Shown: one piece after another, positions 47,791 through 58,832 of the stretch | Position numbering within the stretch: the stretch's first letter is position 1 | Layout of the letters: each line of letters opens with the position of its first letter | Source of the DNA: Marsupella aquatica | Lineage: Eukaryota; Marchantiophyta | NCBI GenBank assembly: GCA_973895155.1 | Contig: OZ316897.1 | Coordinates: 248,001-312,000, forward strand | DNA: 64,000 nt | Direction: 5' to 3' | Position numbers and translations under genes: made by a program | Notes under the pieces: generated by a model | Seen by the model: only the letters and a program-made list of their open reading frames with translations | What the model was told of the DNA's origin: nothing | Databases searched by the model: none

Positions 47791-49587
47791 CTGTACCCCT
47801 ACTCTACCACCTCGACATAAATTGCAAAAGAATTTATGTCTTGCCATGGAACTCAGGTTCACATGGCACATCAACACCTGCAATTTTGGCTTTAGTTAGG
47901 ATCATCGAATTATTGGCTAGTTGTAGTTGTAATGTTGCATCTAGCATCTAGCATCCAGCAATGGCTCCAGGGCTCATCACCAATGTCAGGGCGGTTCCTT
48001 TGTTGCTAGTTCCCCTGTCCACATGTCTGATACGTTACTGCTCAGTAAAGCATTCATTAAATTTACGGATCTACAGGGGAATTTTATAGGGACATGCACA
48101 AAAAATTCGGCAATCTGCAGTAGATGTTTTGGTCTTTCCAACATTGTACGGTGTGTTGTGCAGTTCCAAGTCACTGGCTGCCTCCTTTGGACTAGTAAGA
48201 TCTTGGATAAGTAGGGCAATAGCGCCTCCTCAAATCAAACTTCTTATAGGTGTAACCAGTTATGTATCATGTTAAGAGTTGTTACGAAGCTAGTGCTACT
48301 TATAAATAGAAATCACAGACATGTGCTTACACTCCCCTCTGATTTGCCTTGGGCTTGAAAGTAGGTCTTCCCTCGGTTGGGAGCTCCTCCCATCTCCTCC
48401 ATTAAATTGTGGAAGGTTCTCATGGTCATTTTGATGGAGGTCTCCACTTCCTCTCGAGCTCCTCCCATCTCCTCCTCCTTTAAATTGTGTTTCTCATGGT
48501 CATTTGGTTGGATTTTGATGGAGGTCCCCCTTTTCCTCCCGAGCTCCTCCCATCTCCTCCGTCCCTCTAGATTGCGCAACTTTGTCATACTAATTTGCTC
48601 TGGGCTTCAACGGAGGGGCAGCACATTTGAACTTCCACTATTTGGTTCTCGCTGGACAGACGACCCTTTACAATTAGAACCTTTCCAACTCTCGAGGCCC
48701 TGCTTGTCTCCATTCCCTCTCTTGTGCCCTTGACCCTGTTTGGTCCGTCTCCACGTTTCCGAGCTGCAGCAATTGCTGCTTCACCTGTTGAATTTGTCCG
48801 ATTTCTCTGCGGGGTTTCTGATTCCTCTTCCTCAAACTGGACGGATCTGAAAATCCAACGACTGGGGTTCCACCAGAACCTCTTCTCTACAGCTCTCATC
48901 GAAGATTTCCAAACTCGAGCTCCCGGATAGGAAACGATGGCGCCAAAATAGTGGCCCTCAATCCTTGTTTTGTCCACCCTTCAGAATTTTGCGGCTGGCC
49001 TCAAGTTCCAGCTAACACATTCACCATTGAAAAAGGTGATTTGATGCTACATCCAAGCTAAGTGCATTCTTTGTGAGAGGGTTTCTAAGAAAACAAATTG
49101 ATTTTGAGTCTTTGGCCTAAACATTTGATTAAGTCAAACACGACATAGGGAGGGACCAATTACCAACTAAGTCGTACACTATTCTACAACCCTTAGTTTG
49201 GAACAATCCATTCTGTCCGTTGTTGTTAGGTTTCTGTCCTTGACATATACACATTACTTTTTGCTTGTTGTGACCTTCGTTTAGATTTCGTTTCCCATTC
49301 TTCTGTTGCTGGACTTAAAAAAATTGCCGCACATGTTGAAATCTGTAAATGTCCTCTGTTTTAATACTTCGCTCATTTACAAACTGGGACGTACTCTAAA
49401 CCGGTTCGACTAAGGCTACGAGCAGTAAATCTCTTAGGTTGGGTCCTTTATATTCAATGGAGGAGTGCTTCTCTTCCCTTCCCTTCGCTTCTCAAGAAGT
49501 GTCTCTAATCCTTGGTCTCTTAGATATTACAGCATTCCCCACCATTTTCCATCCCTCTATGTAAACTGCATTTTTCGTTTTTTCAGG
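47791..49587. other. Intergenic, 5' flank of PPR copy 3
   Basis: A CT-rich imperfect tandem repeat (GAGCTCCTCCCATCTCCTCC starting at 48381, about 48456 and 48541) lies within it. From about 49215 to 49587 the sequence resembles the leader intron of PPR copy 2 (39046-39394), including TGTCCGTTGTTGTT and the closing TTTTTTCAG. The counterpart of the copy 2 exon 1 is not found, so it seems to have been replaced. Confidence 0.6.
48381..48560. repeat. CT-rich imperfect tandem repeat
   Basis: Three copies of a phrase GAGCTCCTCCCATCTCCTCC, spaced 75 and 85 bp, with TTAAATTGTG and CTCATGGTCATTT between them. Confidence 0.75.
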
Positions 49588-50203
49588 CATTCCATCTTTT
49601 CTTCATGGAGATGCCAGAGCGCTGAAACGGCAGAGGCCATGGCCGAAAGCAAAGTTTAAGGACTCATTGAACTTGTATCCCACCAGGGAACCGAAGAAAA
49701 CTCTGTATGTACAGTCTTTGAATCGAACGTTTGGCGAATCTGATGGACCCCCAGGGAATTATCCCTCTCTAGTCTCCCAGCTCCCCACTGCACTTAAGCA
49801 CCAATTCCCTTCCGCGAGCGTATATCAGAACAGGGCCCGCGACTTGAATGCTCCTGGGAATTTAGAAAAGTACTTCATCATCAACGCTCAAACGTGTCCA
49901 ACCAGGTTCGAAAGCAAGCTCTAAGCCAGTACCCACAGTCAGCACTATCTCAGAGCAGAGATGATCACGGCGGGCAGAAAGGAGTACATCTGATCAGCGA
50001 GCCTCAACTCCAAGCAATGGGCGATCTGGTCGAAGCTTTGAAACGAGCTGCATGCTTGGTAAACCAACTCCCAAGAAGCTCAAATATAATTGCCTTTAGC
50101 AATGCCAATCTGAATTCCAGTAAGCAGATCGAAGCCGGAGTGGTATCGAAGAATGTAATCTCTTATCAAACAGTGCGGAAGGAGTCCTGACGGTGGTGCA
50201 CGT
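49588..50203 (+). pseudogene. Decayed leader of PPR copy 3
   Basis: After the TTTTTTCAG at 49587 the frame equivalent to the copy 2 leader is open (ARALKRQRPWPK..., GNYPSLVSQLPTALK...) to about 49860. Two bases are missing there relative to copy 2, and the frame closes at 49924. A TGA stands at about 49967 in the frame that should follow, where copy 2 has an Arg codon. About 190 bp at 50045-50235 has no counterpart in copy 2. The exon 1 counterpart is also absent. The leader therefore no longer reads into the PPR body. Confidence 0.7.
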
Positions 50204-50221
50204 GTGCTATCGAACAGCCAA

Positions 50222-53155
50222 ATGTTGTACGGGAAAAGTGGGACAAGAGGAGAGCGGGCCTATAGAGTTGTTCACCAGGCCAGGAGCTCTCAAAATGTTG
50301 CCCATCCGGTCCTTAACAATTACCGGATACCTACAAGTGGAATTGTGGGCTCCGTGATCAGGCAGACGTCTGGCTTGGAAAAATCTTACAACCCGTCCCG
50401 ACAGGGGGTGCAGCGGGGGATCGACGCGTTTCGTGATCAATGGAGGCTTCAGAAGATGGTTGCCGAGCTATACAGCAGGGACGCTGAATCAGAACAGCCT
50501 AAATATAGACGGGAAGCTGAAACCTTCGCTGGTTTTCAAGGTGCAAGACGGCATGGCAACAATGTAGAACATCTGGAGGCACCATACCCTCAAACTCGCG
50601 CAGGAGCTGTTAAGTGGAGGGAAGCTGCAAAGATGATCCAGCAGAACAGGAACCCTTCATATAAAGTCGGTTGTGGGATTGAATTACGTCAACAGAACAC
50701 TGACAGCTTGAAAGTGGAACTCGAACGAGTAGGTAACATAAAAGCGAATTTAACCAAAAGTATAACAACGAACGATGTGCAGGAGATTCGGGAGCCAGAA
50801 CCTTTATCCACAGAGGAAGAGGGACAATCTTCAGCTATCTCTGAGAAGGGGGCGACTGAGAATTCAGTAAGACAGGACCTGAGAACTGAGGAGCTGCTCA
50901 GGAAAGCACTTTGGATGGATGGCTGGTCAACTCCAACACGGGTGAAGGTCAGGCTCAAATTGATTATTCAGTGCACATCGCAATCTCGTGCGAGTTATGG
51001 TACCAGAGATTGGTCTCGAGACACTTCACAGCGGAACGGCAGCACGCAATTGCACAGTGCTGCTGCCACAACTGAAGCAATTGCTGTTTTCAAGAATCGT
51101 CTTCAACGAGGCATTACTAGAGACTCGTACACGTATGTTAAAGTTCTGCAAATGTGCTTGAAACAGAAAGACCTGATAGCAATCAAGCAAGTTCATGACT
51201 GCATCATCCAGAATGGAATGGATAAGAATCCCTCTGTGTCGAACACCCTACTGCATTCGTATATCAGATGCGGGGGAATTTTGGCTGCACGTCGAGTTTT
51301 TGACGAACTTGACACGAAGAGTGTTATTACTTGGAACATGATGATTGCAGGATATGCTAGGAGTGATCATCCTGAATCCGCACTGGACGTTTTCGAATTA
51401 ATGCGCCAAGACGGTGTGCGGCCTAACGCGGTCACATATCTGTGCATCCTGAAGGCATGTGCTAGCCCGTTAGCGCTCACATGGGGGGAAAACGTTCATG
51501 AGTGTATTCGTCATGCCGGCTTTGAATCAGATGTGCGTGTAGGGACTGCGCTCGTTAGGATGTATGCAAAGTGTGGGTGTATCACGGAGGCAAGGCGAGT
51601 TTTCGAAAACTTGACTAATCGCGATGTAATCACATGGAGTATCATGATTGGCGCGTATGCCGAACTTGGTCGTGGTGTGGAAGCATATGAAGTGTTTCGC
51701 AGAATGAGGCAAGAAGGCTTCGAACCAAATGCAATCACATATATGAACATTCTGAATGCATCTGCAAGTGCGGGGGCCTTGGAGTGGGTGAGGGATGTTC
51801 ATGGCCATGCTCGCAAAGCGGGACTGGAGTCGGATTTGCGTGTGGGCGCTGCACTGGTTCACATGTATGCGAAAAGTGGTAGCATTGATGATGCCAGATT
51901 GATTTTTGATAGATTGAAGGTGCTGGATGTAGTCACATGGAACATAATGATCGGAGCATATGCAGAACGTGGTCGTGGTGTGGAAGCATATCAGCTGTTT
52001 CTCCAAATGAGACGGGAAGGCTTGGAACCAGATGGAATCACGTATGTGAATATCCTCAATGCATCTTCAAGTGCGGGGGCCTTGGATTGGGTGAAGGAAG
52101 TTCATGGCCATGCTTGCAACGCGGGACTGGACTCGGATTTGCGTGTGGGCAATGCACTTGTCCACATGTATGCGAAGACAGGCAGTATACACGCTGCCCG
52201 ACTAGGTTTTGACAGAATGAAGAAACGGGATGTAATAACGTGGACCGCAATGATCGGTGGTCTTGCACAACATGGCTGTGGGCATGAAGCCCTGGAACTC
52301 TTTAAAACAATGAATGCGGATCGTGTGAAGCCCAACGGAACTACCTTCGTAGCAGTTTTGTCCGCCTGTTGTCAAGCAGGCCTTCTTGATGACGGCCGTA
52401 GACTCTTTCTAGCTATGAAGGAACATTATGGCATCGAGCCTGACATTGTGCATTATACCTGCATGGTGGACCTTCTTGGGCGCGCCGGACACTTGGAGGA
52501 AGCAAAACTCTTCATTAGTGACATGCCAGTTGAACCAAATGAAGTAACTTGGAAAGCCTTGCTTGGGGCGTGTAGAACTTACGGTAATGTGGAGTTGGGC
52601 GAACTTGCCGCTGAAGAGCTTTTCAAGTTGGAACCCAATAATTCCTGTGCATATGTGCTCCTCTCTAACATATACGCTGCAGCTGGCAAGTGGGGGAAGG
52701 TGTCTTTCGTGCGCACTATGATGCAAAAAAGAGGTGTACGGAAGGAGCCAGGGCGTAGCTGGATTGAAGTTGATAACAAGGTCCATGAATTTGTCGTAGG
52801 GGATACAAGTCACCCAGAAGCGAAGGAGATATACACTTACATAAATAAATTGACTGAAAAACTGAAGGCAGAAGGCTATATTCCGGATACCCAGATTGTG
52901 TTGCAAAATATCGATGAGGAGGATAAGGAACTAGCTCTTTGCTCTCACAGCGAGAAGTTGGCGATTGGATACGGACTTATGCGCATACCTTTGGGAAAAC
53001 CAATTCGTGTATTTAAGAACCTACGAGTGTGTTCAGATTGCCATACGGCAACCAAGTTAATCTCTAAGGTGACGGGCCGAGAGATTATAGCCAGGGATAC
53101 AAATCGCTTTCACCATTTTAAAGATGGCGCCTGTTCTTGCAGTGATTACTGGTGA
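50222..53155 (+). CDS. PLS-class DYW pentatricopeptide repeat protein (organellar RNA-editing factor), copy 3
   Basis: This is an intact 977-codon frame from the first ATG at 50222; the frame is open from 50159. Residues 1-60 are Arg/Ser-rich with few acidic residues and might act as a presequence. An acidic, Gln-rich linker follows to about residue 300. Then come four L-S-P triplets, L2, S2, E1, E2, the PG segment GRSWIEVDN near 52757 and a complete DYW domain. The zinc and catalytic residues HSEKLA (near 52948) and CSDCH (near 53034) are present and the end is CSCSDYW. One Gly of the usual CSCGDYW is Ser. The protein would edit C to U in organelle RNA. It has half as many triplets as copy 1 but otherwise aligns along its length, and its 3' flank is shared with copies 1 and 2. 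Open concern: its ancestral leader is broken, so targeting and expression need proof. Confidence 0.86.
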   Translation: MLYGKSGTRGERAYRVVHQARSSQNVAHPVLNNYRIPTSGIVGSVIRQTSGLEKSYNPSRQGVQRGIDAFRDQWRLQKMVAELYSRDAESEQPKYRREAETFAGFQGARRHGNNVEHLEAPYPQTRAGAVKWREAAKMIQQNRNPSYKVGCGIELRQQNTDSLKVELERVGNIKANLTKSITTNDVQEIREPEPLSTEEEGQSSAISEKGATENSVRQDLRTEELLRKALWMDGWSTPTRVKVRLKLIIQCTSQSRASYGTRDWSRDTSQRNGSTQLHSAAATTEAIAVFKNRLQRGITRDSYTYVKVLQMCLKQKDLIAIKQVHDCIIQNGMDKNPSVSNTLLHSYIRCGGILAARRVFDELDTKSVITWNMMIAGYARSDHPESALDVFELMRQDGVRPNAVTYLCILKACASPLALTWGENVHECIRHAGFESDVRVGTALVRMYAKCGCITEARRVFENLTNRDVITWSIMIGAYAELGRGVEAYEVFRRMRQEGFEPNAITYMNILNASASAGALEWVRDVHGHARKAGLESDLRVGAALVHMYAKSGSIDDARLIFDRLKVLDVVTWNIMIGAYAERGRGVEAYQLFLQMRREGLEPDGITYVNILNASSSAGALDWVKEVHGHACNAGLDSDLRVGNALVHMYAKTGSIHAARLGFDRMKKRDVITWTAMIGGLAQHGCGHEALELFKTMNADRVKPNGTTFVAVLSACCQAGLLDDGRRLFLAMKEHYGIEPDIVHYTCMVDLLGRAGHLEEAKLFISDMPVEPNEVTWKALLGACRTYGNVELGELAAEELFKLEPNNSCAYVLLSNIYAAAGKWGKVSFVRTMMQKRGVRKEPGRSWIEVDNKVHEFVVGDTSHPEAKEIYTYINKLTEKLKAEGYIPDTQIVLQNIDEEDKELALCSHSEKLAIGYGLMRIPLGKPIRVFKNLRVCSDCHTATKLISKVTGREIIARDTNRFHHFKDGACSCSDYW

Positions 53156-56100
53156 GCAGATTGGAAGCTGTGTTTCGTTGGGTGGAAATCAAATCTAAAG
53201 GAGTACTCACTAGCAGCCGAGATACAATCAATCGTTCTCTGAACAGCATTATTTTTGAGATGGTTTTGTTGCAGCTATCGACGCTGACAGTTCTGTGACT
53301 GCAACTTTAGGATAATGGAATGTGGTGTTGTGACGAGACCTTACAAGGCCGAAAGACTTTCGTACATTCACTATTTTTACGACCAACTGGAGCTCCCAAT
53401 CCTGCGGTACTCTCGCTGACAAACCGTTCGGAAGAAAGAAGTTGTTCACAGTTAGTGTTGGCAAATATTCCATTTCTAGGTTCTCGGGATAACATATAAC
53501 AGAAAATTTCTGTGAGTTACTGCTTGACCGTCGAAATCAAGCTCTTTGCTTGATATGCAGAAATTCTTCCGATACCTCCTGGAAATATTATCGTTAGATT
53601 AGGAGAGGAAGGGTTTAGCATAAGCGTGCTAGAAGCTGCCTTGTCGTGGGCATGGGCCTTGAAAGGATATCACACTTTGACTGACGCCAGGTGAAAACAT
53701 CCTACATGCAACATCTGTGAACATGTTGATCAAGAAGCTCACCCTGACTGAAGCTTTCCCTCAGATAACAAACGAATGAACATTTCGTTATGTACTGGAC
53801 TTAATTTGTTAAGGTGTTCGATTACTGGTTTTGTTTTCTCTTAAAAGGTTGTCATTCGGGCCTTTAAGGCTTTCTCATTCGAATGTTGGAGCTGCCCAAT
53901 CTGTTAATCAGAGCTAAACATGGTGGAACGTAGTGCCGTAGGCGATGGTACAACTAACGACTGTCTTGTGTACATTCTCGAGAGAGGGTCTCAGAGAACA
54001 ACTGACTTCTAGGATCTTTATACTGGACGACAGTTTTCCCCGTTCAACTCCTTGCAAATGTCGTCTTAGGCCAGTTCGTCTTTCTTCTAAATACCTTTAG
54101 ACCACGCTGACTAGCAAGTTTTTCTTTCGATTTTGACGCACTCGTCCGTTGTATTTGTGAGTGTCAATGATACTTCAGTTGTTACTTTATGCCTGGATTG
54201 GGTTCTGCAGCATATCACCCCGACAGGTCAAAGAGCTGCTACGTAAACCACAAAACTGCCATGGTTGCCCTTCCACAATATTACAACAGAAACAATTGAT
54301 TTAGTAAACTTGCATTGATTTAGTAAACTTGCTGCAATCCCAGAATCACAGGATCGATTGGTGTCCGTCGTTCCCTTATTTCTGGCCTTAGAGAGGAGCT
54401 CTTCATATCTGTGACCGATCATATCTGCTGTATACTTATAGATCCTCTGATCAGAGGAGTCAAAGCTCGCCAAACTTTAACGTGAAGGGAGGCGGTAGAT
54501 GTGCAGAGGGAGCGACTAGTTGTGACTGTAACCTTTGTGACCCAAACTGAGAATGACAGGCCCATCTCGACGTGCGTAATATTACCTATTTAAGATGAAG
54601 GTTTGCTCCTGGATTTCATATGTACAGTAAAATATTCGAGTTCTGCCACTTCAGGTCTTTGTCCTGACGTACCTAGTCAAGTAGAAATTGCAGTGTGGAA
54701 ATTCTTGAAATATGTGCTACACATTTAACGCTTTCAGCGATCTTCCTTGCACACACAGTTTCGGCATATGTTGAACTTTGCATAGTTTGTGTCAGAATCA
54801 TTCGTGCATGACATTGACCTTCTTACGCTGTTGGAATTTCATGAATATATATAGCATCATGTCTTGGAAGATGCCATTTTGGGATTATGCAAGTCATTAA
54901 TGCGAGGATAAGGAAGTAAATGACAGTTTGTTCCGCAGTAATATTCTAAAGGGGTCATTTTGTTCCCACTTGTAAATTTGTCCTTCGTCATATAGAGCAC
55001 GGACATGCGGATTTACATGCCCTCCTCTCTCGTGTGCTTGCTGGCACAAATGTATACGACAAGAGTGCTCCATTCGGTTCATTTGTTTAGCTTGCCAGTC
55101 CATCCACTAAGGTAGATTTCACCATTAAGCGAGCCATTAAGACGCCGTTTCAATAGTTCATTTACTGGGACCAGTTCTCTTGCGCGGATGCATTTTGGTA
55201 AATTCTCTACATGATTTGTACATCTTCTTGATGATGTCCATCCTTCTTGTACCATCTGAATGGAGACTCATATATACATTTAGCAGGTCCGGGCCTTCCC
55301 GTAGGAAAGTTCGGTAAGTACGTTTACACGAGCGTATTGTAGATCAGTCAGATTTAGACTGTGTCCTTACAGAAAATGTATCTACTTGTATCCTGCTTTG
55401 CCTCGATACACTGAAGTAGTTGTATGTTGGACGGCAAGGGGCTTTGGTAGCGGTGGTCAATTTTGGCGATGGTGCATGGCGCGCAATTTTACTGAATTCG
55501 CACCGCCAAAGATATTAGCTTATGTCGGTGCCTAATGCAAAATTTGACAGAGTAACTCGTTGAGAGAATTCATTTGGTTTGGTGACACTAGCGTCATCAT
55601 TCGTGAACCACCTAAACCTTGCGTAGGTGGCTGAGCTTCACGGTGGCAATTCCGACTTTTTGAAGGATATTAGAATAAGATTCAGGGCTAAAAACAAATT
55701 GGCTTGCTATAAGAATCAAATGTGATTGCTATGTGGCTTAATTTAACTTTCACTTTTGTTTCGAAAGCCATCTTTTGCCAACGAATTTCTTAAGGTGTCA
55801 ATTCAGAAGCGATGAAATTCCCGAAACACGTTTCGTTGTGAGAGTTCCCTTTTATCAGTCAACACGAGCGCAGTTGTACTTTAGCTGTTCATTCCAATCA
55901 AACAGTGTCTTAGGCGTTCAGGCTCTGAGTTGAGTTAGCTCGACCGTTCTCTACCGTCTGTAAGCTACTTTCCAGGCCGGCAGACGATCGCTAAACGTTT
56001 TAAGAAATTTTCGTCTGTCGCGCACGTGGCCCTTAAGATCATCGCCACAGCTTGGAGATGTGATTGGATTCATCCCAAATACTAGTTTTATTTATTTATT

Positions 56101-56719
56101 ACAAAGCTGGGTCCGGAACGGCAGGTTGGAATACTTGCCCCGATGTCGGAAAGATGGCCATTGTACCTGTTTTATGGCAATATATGTTCAGGAACGACTA
56201 CTTCACTTACCAGTCTGCGTGTCAAATTCGTGCAGCATGGCGCGTCTGATTTAGAAGTGCATCATCGAATCCTTCGATATGGTCGGTTTCTTGGGTGTTC
56301 TTCCTTCTCTCTATCTCAGTCTCCATTTTCCGCAGCCTAGCCTGTCCAGATTTAAAAACGTCACCGCCGGCGATCTTGGCATGAAGACTAAACTAATTTG
56401 TACTTCTGTGACCGCTGTTCTTAACAACCGGCTCAAATGTGCGTTCAGCAGTGTCTCGATCTTGCTTTAGTTTCCTCTTAGAAGGAACAGACTGGGGGGA
56501 TCGAACAGCTCCGCAGATCCAAAGTTCAGGCCACTATATTATCACGTTCTCCCTCAAACACATCGGGTGATAAACGCAATATACTCTATCCTGCCTCATA
56601 TAGTTGTGAAGGAAAGGACAAATGACTTGTACTCAATTTTCGCTGTAGAGAATCTCTTTGCTTGGTATCCCTCCATGCCAGGGTTCCGATAGTAGCTTAC
56701 AGCAATCGTTTGGCAGAAA
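53156..56719. other. Intergenic, no gene recognised
   Basis: The first ~400 bp resemble the 3' flank of PPR copy 1, including GTCGAAATCAAGCTC...GCTTGATATG near 53532. Beyond that I see no domain. The open frames 54228-54473 (minus) and 56060-56254 (plus) are unassigned. Confidence 0.4.
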
Positions 56720-57175
56720 ATGACCGACTTGGACCGAGAGAGCGCGTTGATCTACAGTGGACACGATTCGGTGTGCCGGAAACGGGCTCAGAGGGTCCTA
56801 GAGGAGCATAAGTTGCCGTTAGGCTTGCTGTTCGTTGAGGATGTTCTCGAGTTCGGGTTTAACAAAAATACGGGCTATATGTGGATAATTCAAAGGAACC
56901 AGACGGAGCACTACTTCGAGGAGATCGATGAGCTGGTGAGCTACGCAACGGAAGTGTCGGCCTATATTGAAGAGGGCCGCATGAAAAAAGTGAGAGGCAT
57001 CAAAGCTAGGGAGCTCGTCATTTGGTTCCCCGTCAACGACATCAGCGTAGGCGGGGACAAAGCGTTTGTCAAGAGCTTCGCGAATATCACGAAGGCCTTC
57101 CCCGTCACGGCTTTTGAGGAACAAGTGAGACCTGGTCCCGCTAACCGCCAGCGAATATCAACCGGGCCGACCTGA
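56720..57175 (+). CDS. DUF538 family protein
   Basis: This is an intact single-exon frame of 151 codons from ATG 56720. It matches the DUF538 (PF04398) pattern along its length: a start rich in acidic residues, then VLEEHKLPLGLL, VLEFGFNKNTGYMWI, EHYFEEIDELVSYATEV, GIKARELVIWFPV, and the closing Phe-Pro-Val-Thr-Ala-Phe-Glu signature. Length agrees with the short plant members. There is no signal peptide in this reading, whereas some family members have one. The family is plant-specific with a beta-rich lipid-binding-like fold and no firm biochemical role; some members respond to stress. It lies between PPR copy 3 and the convergent purple acid phosphatase gene. Confidence 0.9.
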   Translation: MTDLDRESALIYSGHDSVCRKRAQRVLEEHKLPLGLLFVEDVLEFGFNKNTGYMWIIQRNQTEHYFEEIDELVSYATEVSAYIEEGRMKKVRGIKARELVIWFPVNDISVGGDKAFVKSFANITKAFPVTAFEEQVRPGPANRQRISTGPT

Positions 57176-57717
57176 TCGTAGTGAATGATGATCAATTACT
57201 AGATCGACTCAAGAAATCGACAACTTCTGAAGGAAGCCCACACTCAGTAGCTGGTGCAAAGGTGAGATAACGGCAGTCATACTATCTCAAAGTTATGTAT
57301 TACAAACGGAAATAATATTACTGCAGACGTATGGATCTTGATCGGTGTCAGGTGTATTGGACAATTACGCACCGGTGTTTCCCGCAGAGCGCTGAGAGCT
57401 GTACCCAAAGCACAGGAACCATGGGATCGATAACATCACCAAATTCGATTGAGGGTGATTTTTGCATCTAGTGATCGACGTAGGCGAAGACCGGCAATAA
57501 AGTAGTCAATCCAATCCTTTAGGGCCTTTAGGGACTGATCTAACGGTAGCTACTCAATCCGAATGATTTTGGTGTTTCACCCAAATCAATTCCTTTGGGC
57601 TCAGCCCAAGAATCACTGTGGCTTAATATATTGCACGTGGCTCATACCAGGGAGAGAGGGAGAGATAGGCTTAGTAGACCCCCCCCCTTCTGGAAAAAGT
57701 TTGCTTAATCTGGACAG
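57176..57717. other. 3' flank of DUF538 gene, no gene recognised
   Basis: No coding frame of interest. A run of nine C residues at about 57679-57687 precedes the tandem repeat. Confidence 0.45.
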
Positions 57718-57970
57718 TTTGAAGGGTTTAGGGTTTGAAGTACCTTTAGATCTCAGATCTGGACTTTTGATAGACCTGAGGAGGTCAACCTCCTCAATAC
57801 TTTTCCCCAGTTTGAAAGGTTTAGGGTTTGAAGTACCTTTAGATCTCAGATCTGGACTGTTGATAGACCTGAGGGGGTCAACCTCCTTAATACTTTTCCC
57901 CAATGTGGATGGTTGATGGACCTTTCGATCTCAGATCTAGACCGTTGATAGACCTCAGGAGGTCGATCAA
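57718..57970. repeat. 93-bp tandem repeat, about 2.7 copies
   Basis: Unit starts TTTGAAGGGTTTAGGG at 57718 and recurs at 57811; a partial, more diverged copy begins near 57904. The period is 31 codons, so the plus-strand frame 57563-57916 repeats SLKGLGFEVPLDLRSG. I regard it as a minisatellite whose unit length happens to be a multiple of three. It includes one telomere-like GGTTTAGGGTTT per full unit. Confidence 0.85.
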
Positions 57971-58832
57971 GTAACAAGTTTCATTTTTGGGATGGATCAA
58001 GCAAATTAAGCTTAGCGAATACCAGGGGCTCATGATGGCGATGTGCTCAGTGAAAGATTCGTAGATGACATGACCTTGTGAAGATGTACTCTCTTTGTAT
58101 TGTGTGTCCTTCCCTAGAGCTGTAGAAAAGGCTACTTCTCCATCTCATATCTCCTCCTGGCGGATACTGTCGGTAGGAAGAGAATTGAGAGTGAAAGCCG
58201 ATGTTCTGGCCCTTGTTGGCTGAGGGGAATGTTATGTTAAGCAGATTCGCATTGACAAGGAGTTCGGTTAAAGCAGATCACAAGTTACCAATGGTATCAA
58301 GTATTTTGCTGAGTTACATTGAGAAATTGTTATGTTCGTTTAAAGTAAAAAATGACAATTTACAAGGATAACTGCACACTTTCAGTCGACAATGAACAGG
58401 GCAATCTTTTCTGCAATTAACAAGCTCTACGGAGAAAACAGCAAAAATGTTCTGGACAATTAGAGCAACTTCATTGTATGCATCGTTTTGAGCCGCGCCA
58501 TGCACTACAGCACGAAGATGCGCTCTACCTGCTGAAGCGATCCTACCATTGAAAGCGATTCTTATCATTACTGAGTGTCATTGTATGTATCATCCTTCTC
58601 ATACTTTATGTCTAGCCATTTCAGATGAAGATATGAACATAGTCACTTGGATCTTCGTTTTCTTCTCGCAGTTTCTGAAGTATGCCAAAGATTATTGGAC
58701 TCATGTAGCCCATATACATCACGTTTCCACTCATTTAAACAACAGATCATAAAATGCAGGTTCCGCACAGGTGCCGATGCTACATAAGATTTGAATGATT
58801 GCTGTGAAGATCAAGGTCTGGCCCTTGGATCA
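57971..58832. other. 3' flank of the phosphatase gene, no gene recognised
   Basis: The minus-strand frame 58314-58568 (84 codons) has no recognisable motif and lies just beyond the phosphatase stop codon, so it is probably 3' untranslated or intergenic DNA. Confidence 0.45.

Noticed and set aside
54228-54473. 81-codon minus-strand frame
   Set aside because: It begins at TTG, matches nothing I recognise and has no neighbouring exon in phase.
57563-57916. 117-codon plus frame with internally repeated 31-residue unit
   Set aside because: The repetition follows from a 93-bp minisatellite; the non-repeated start has no motif.
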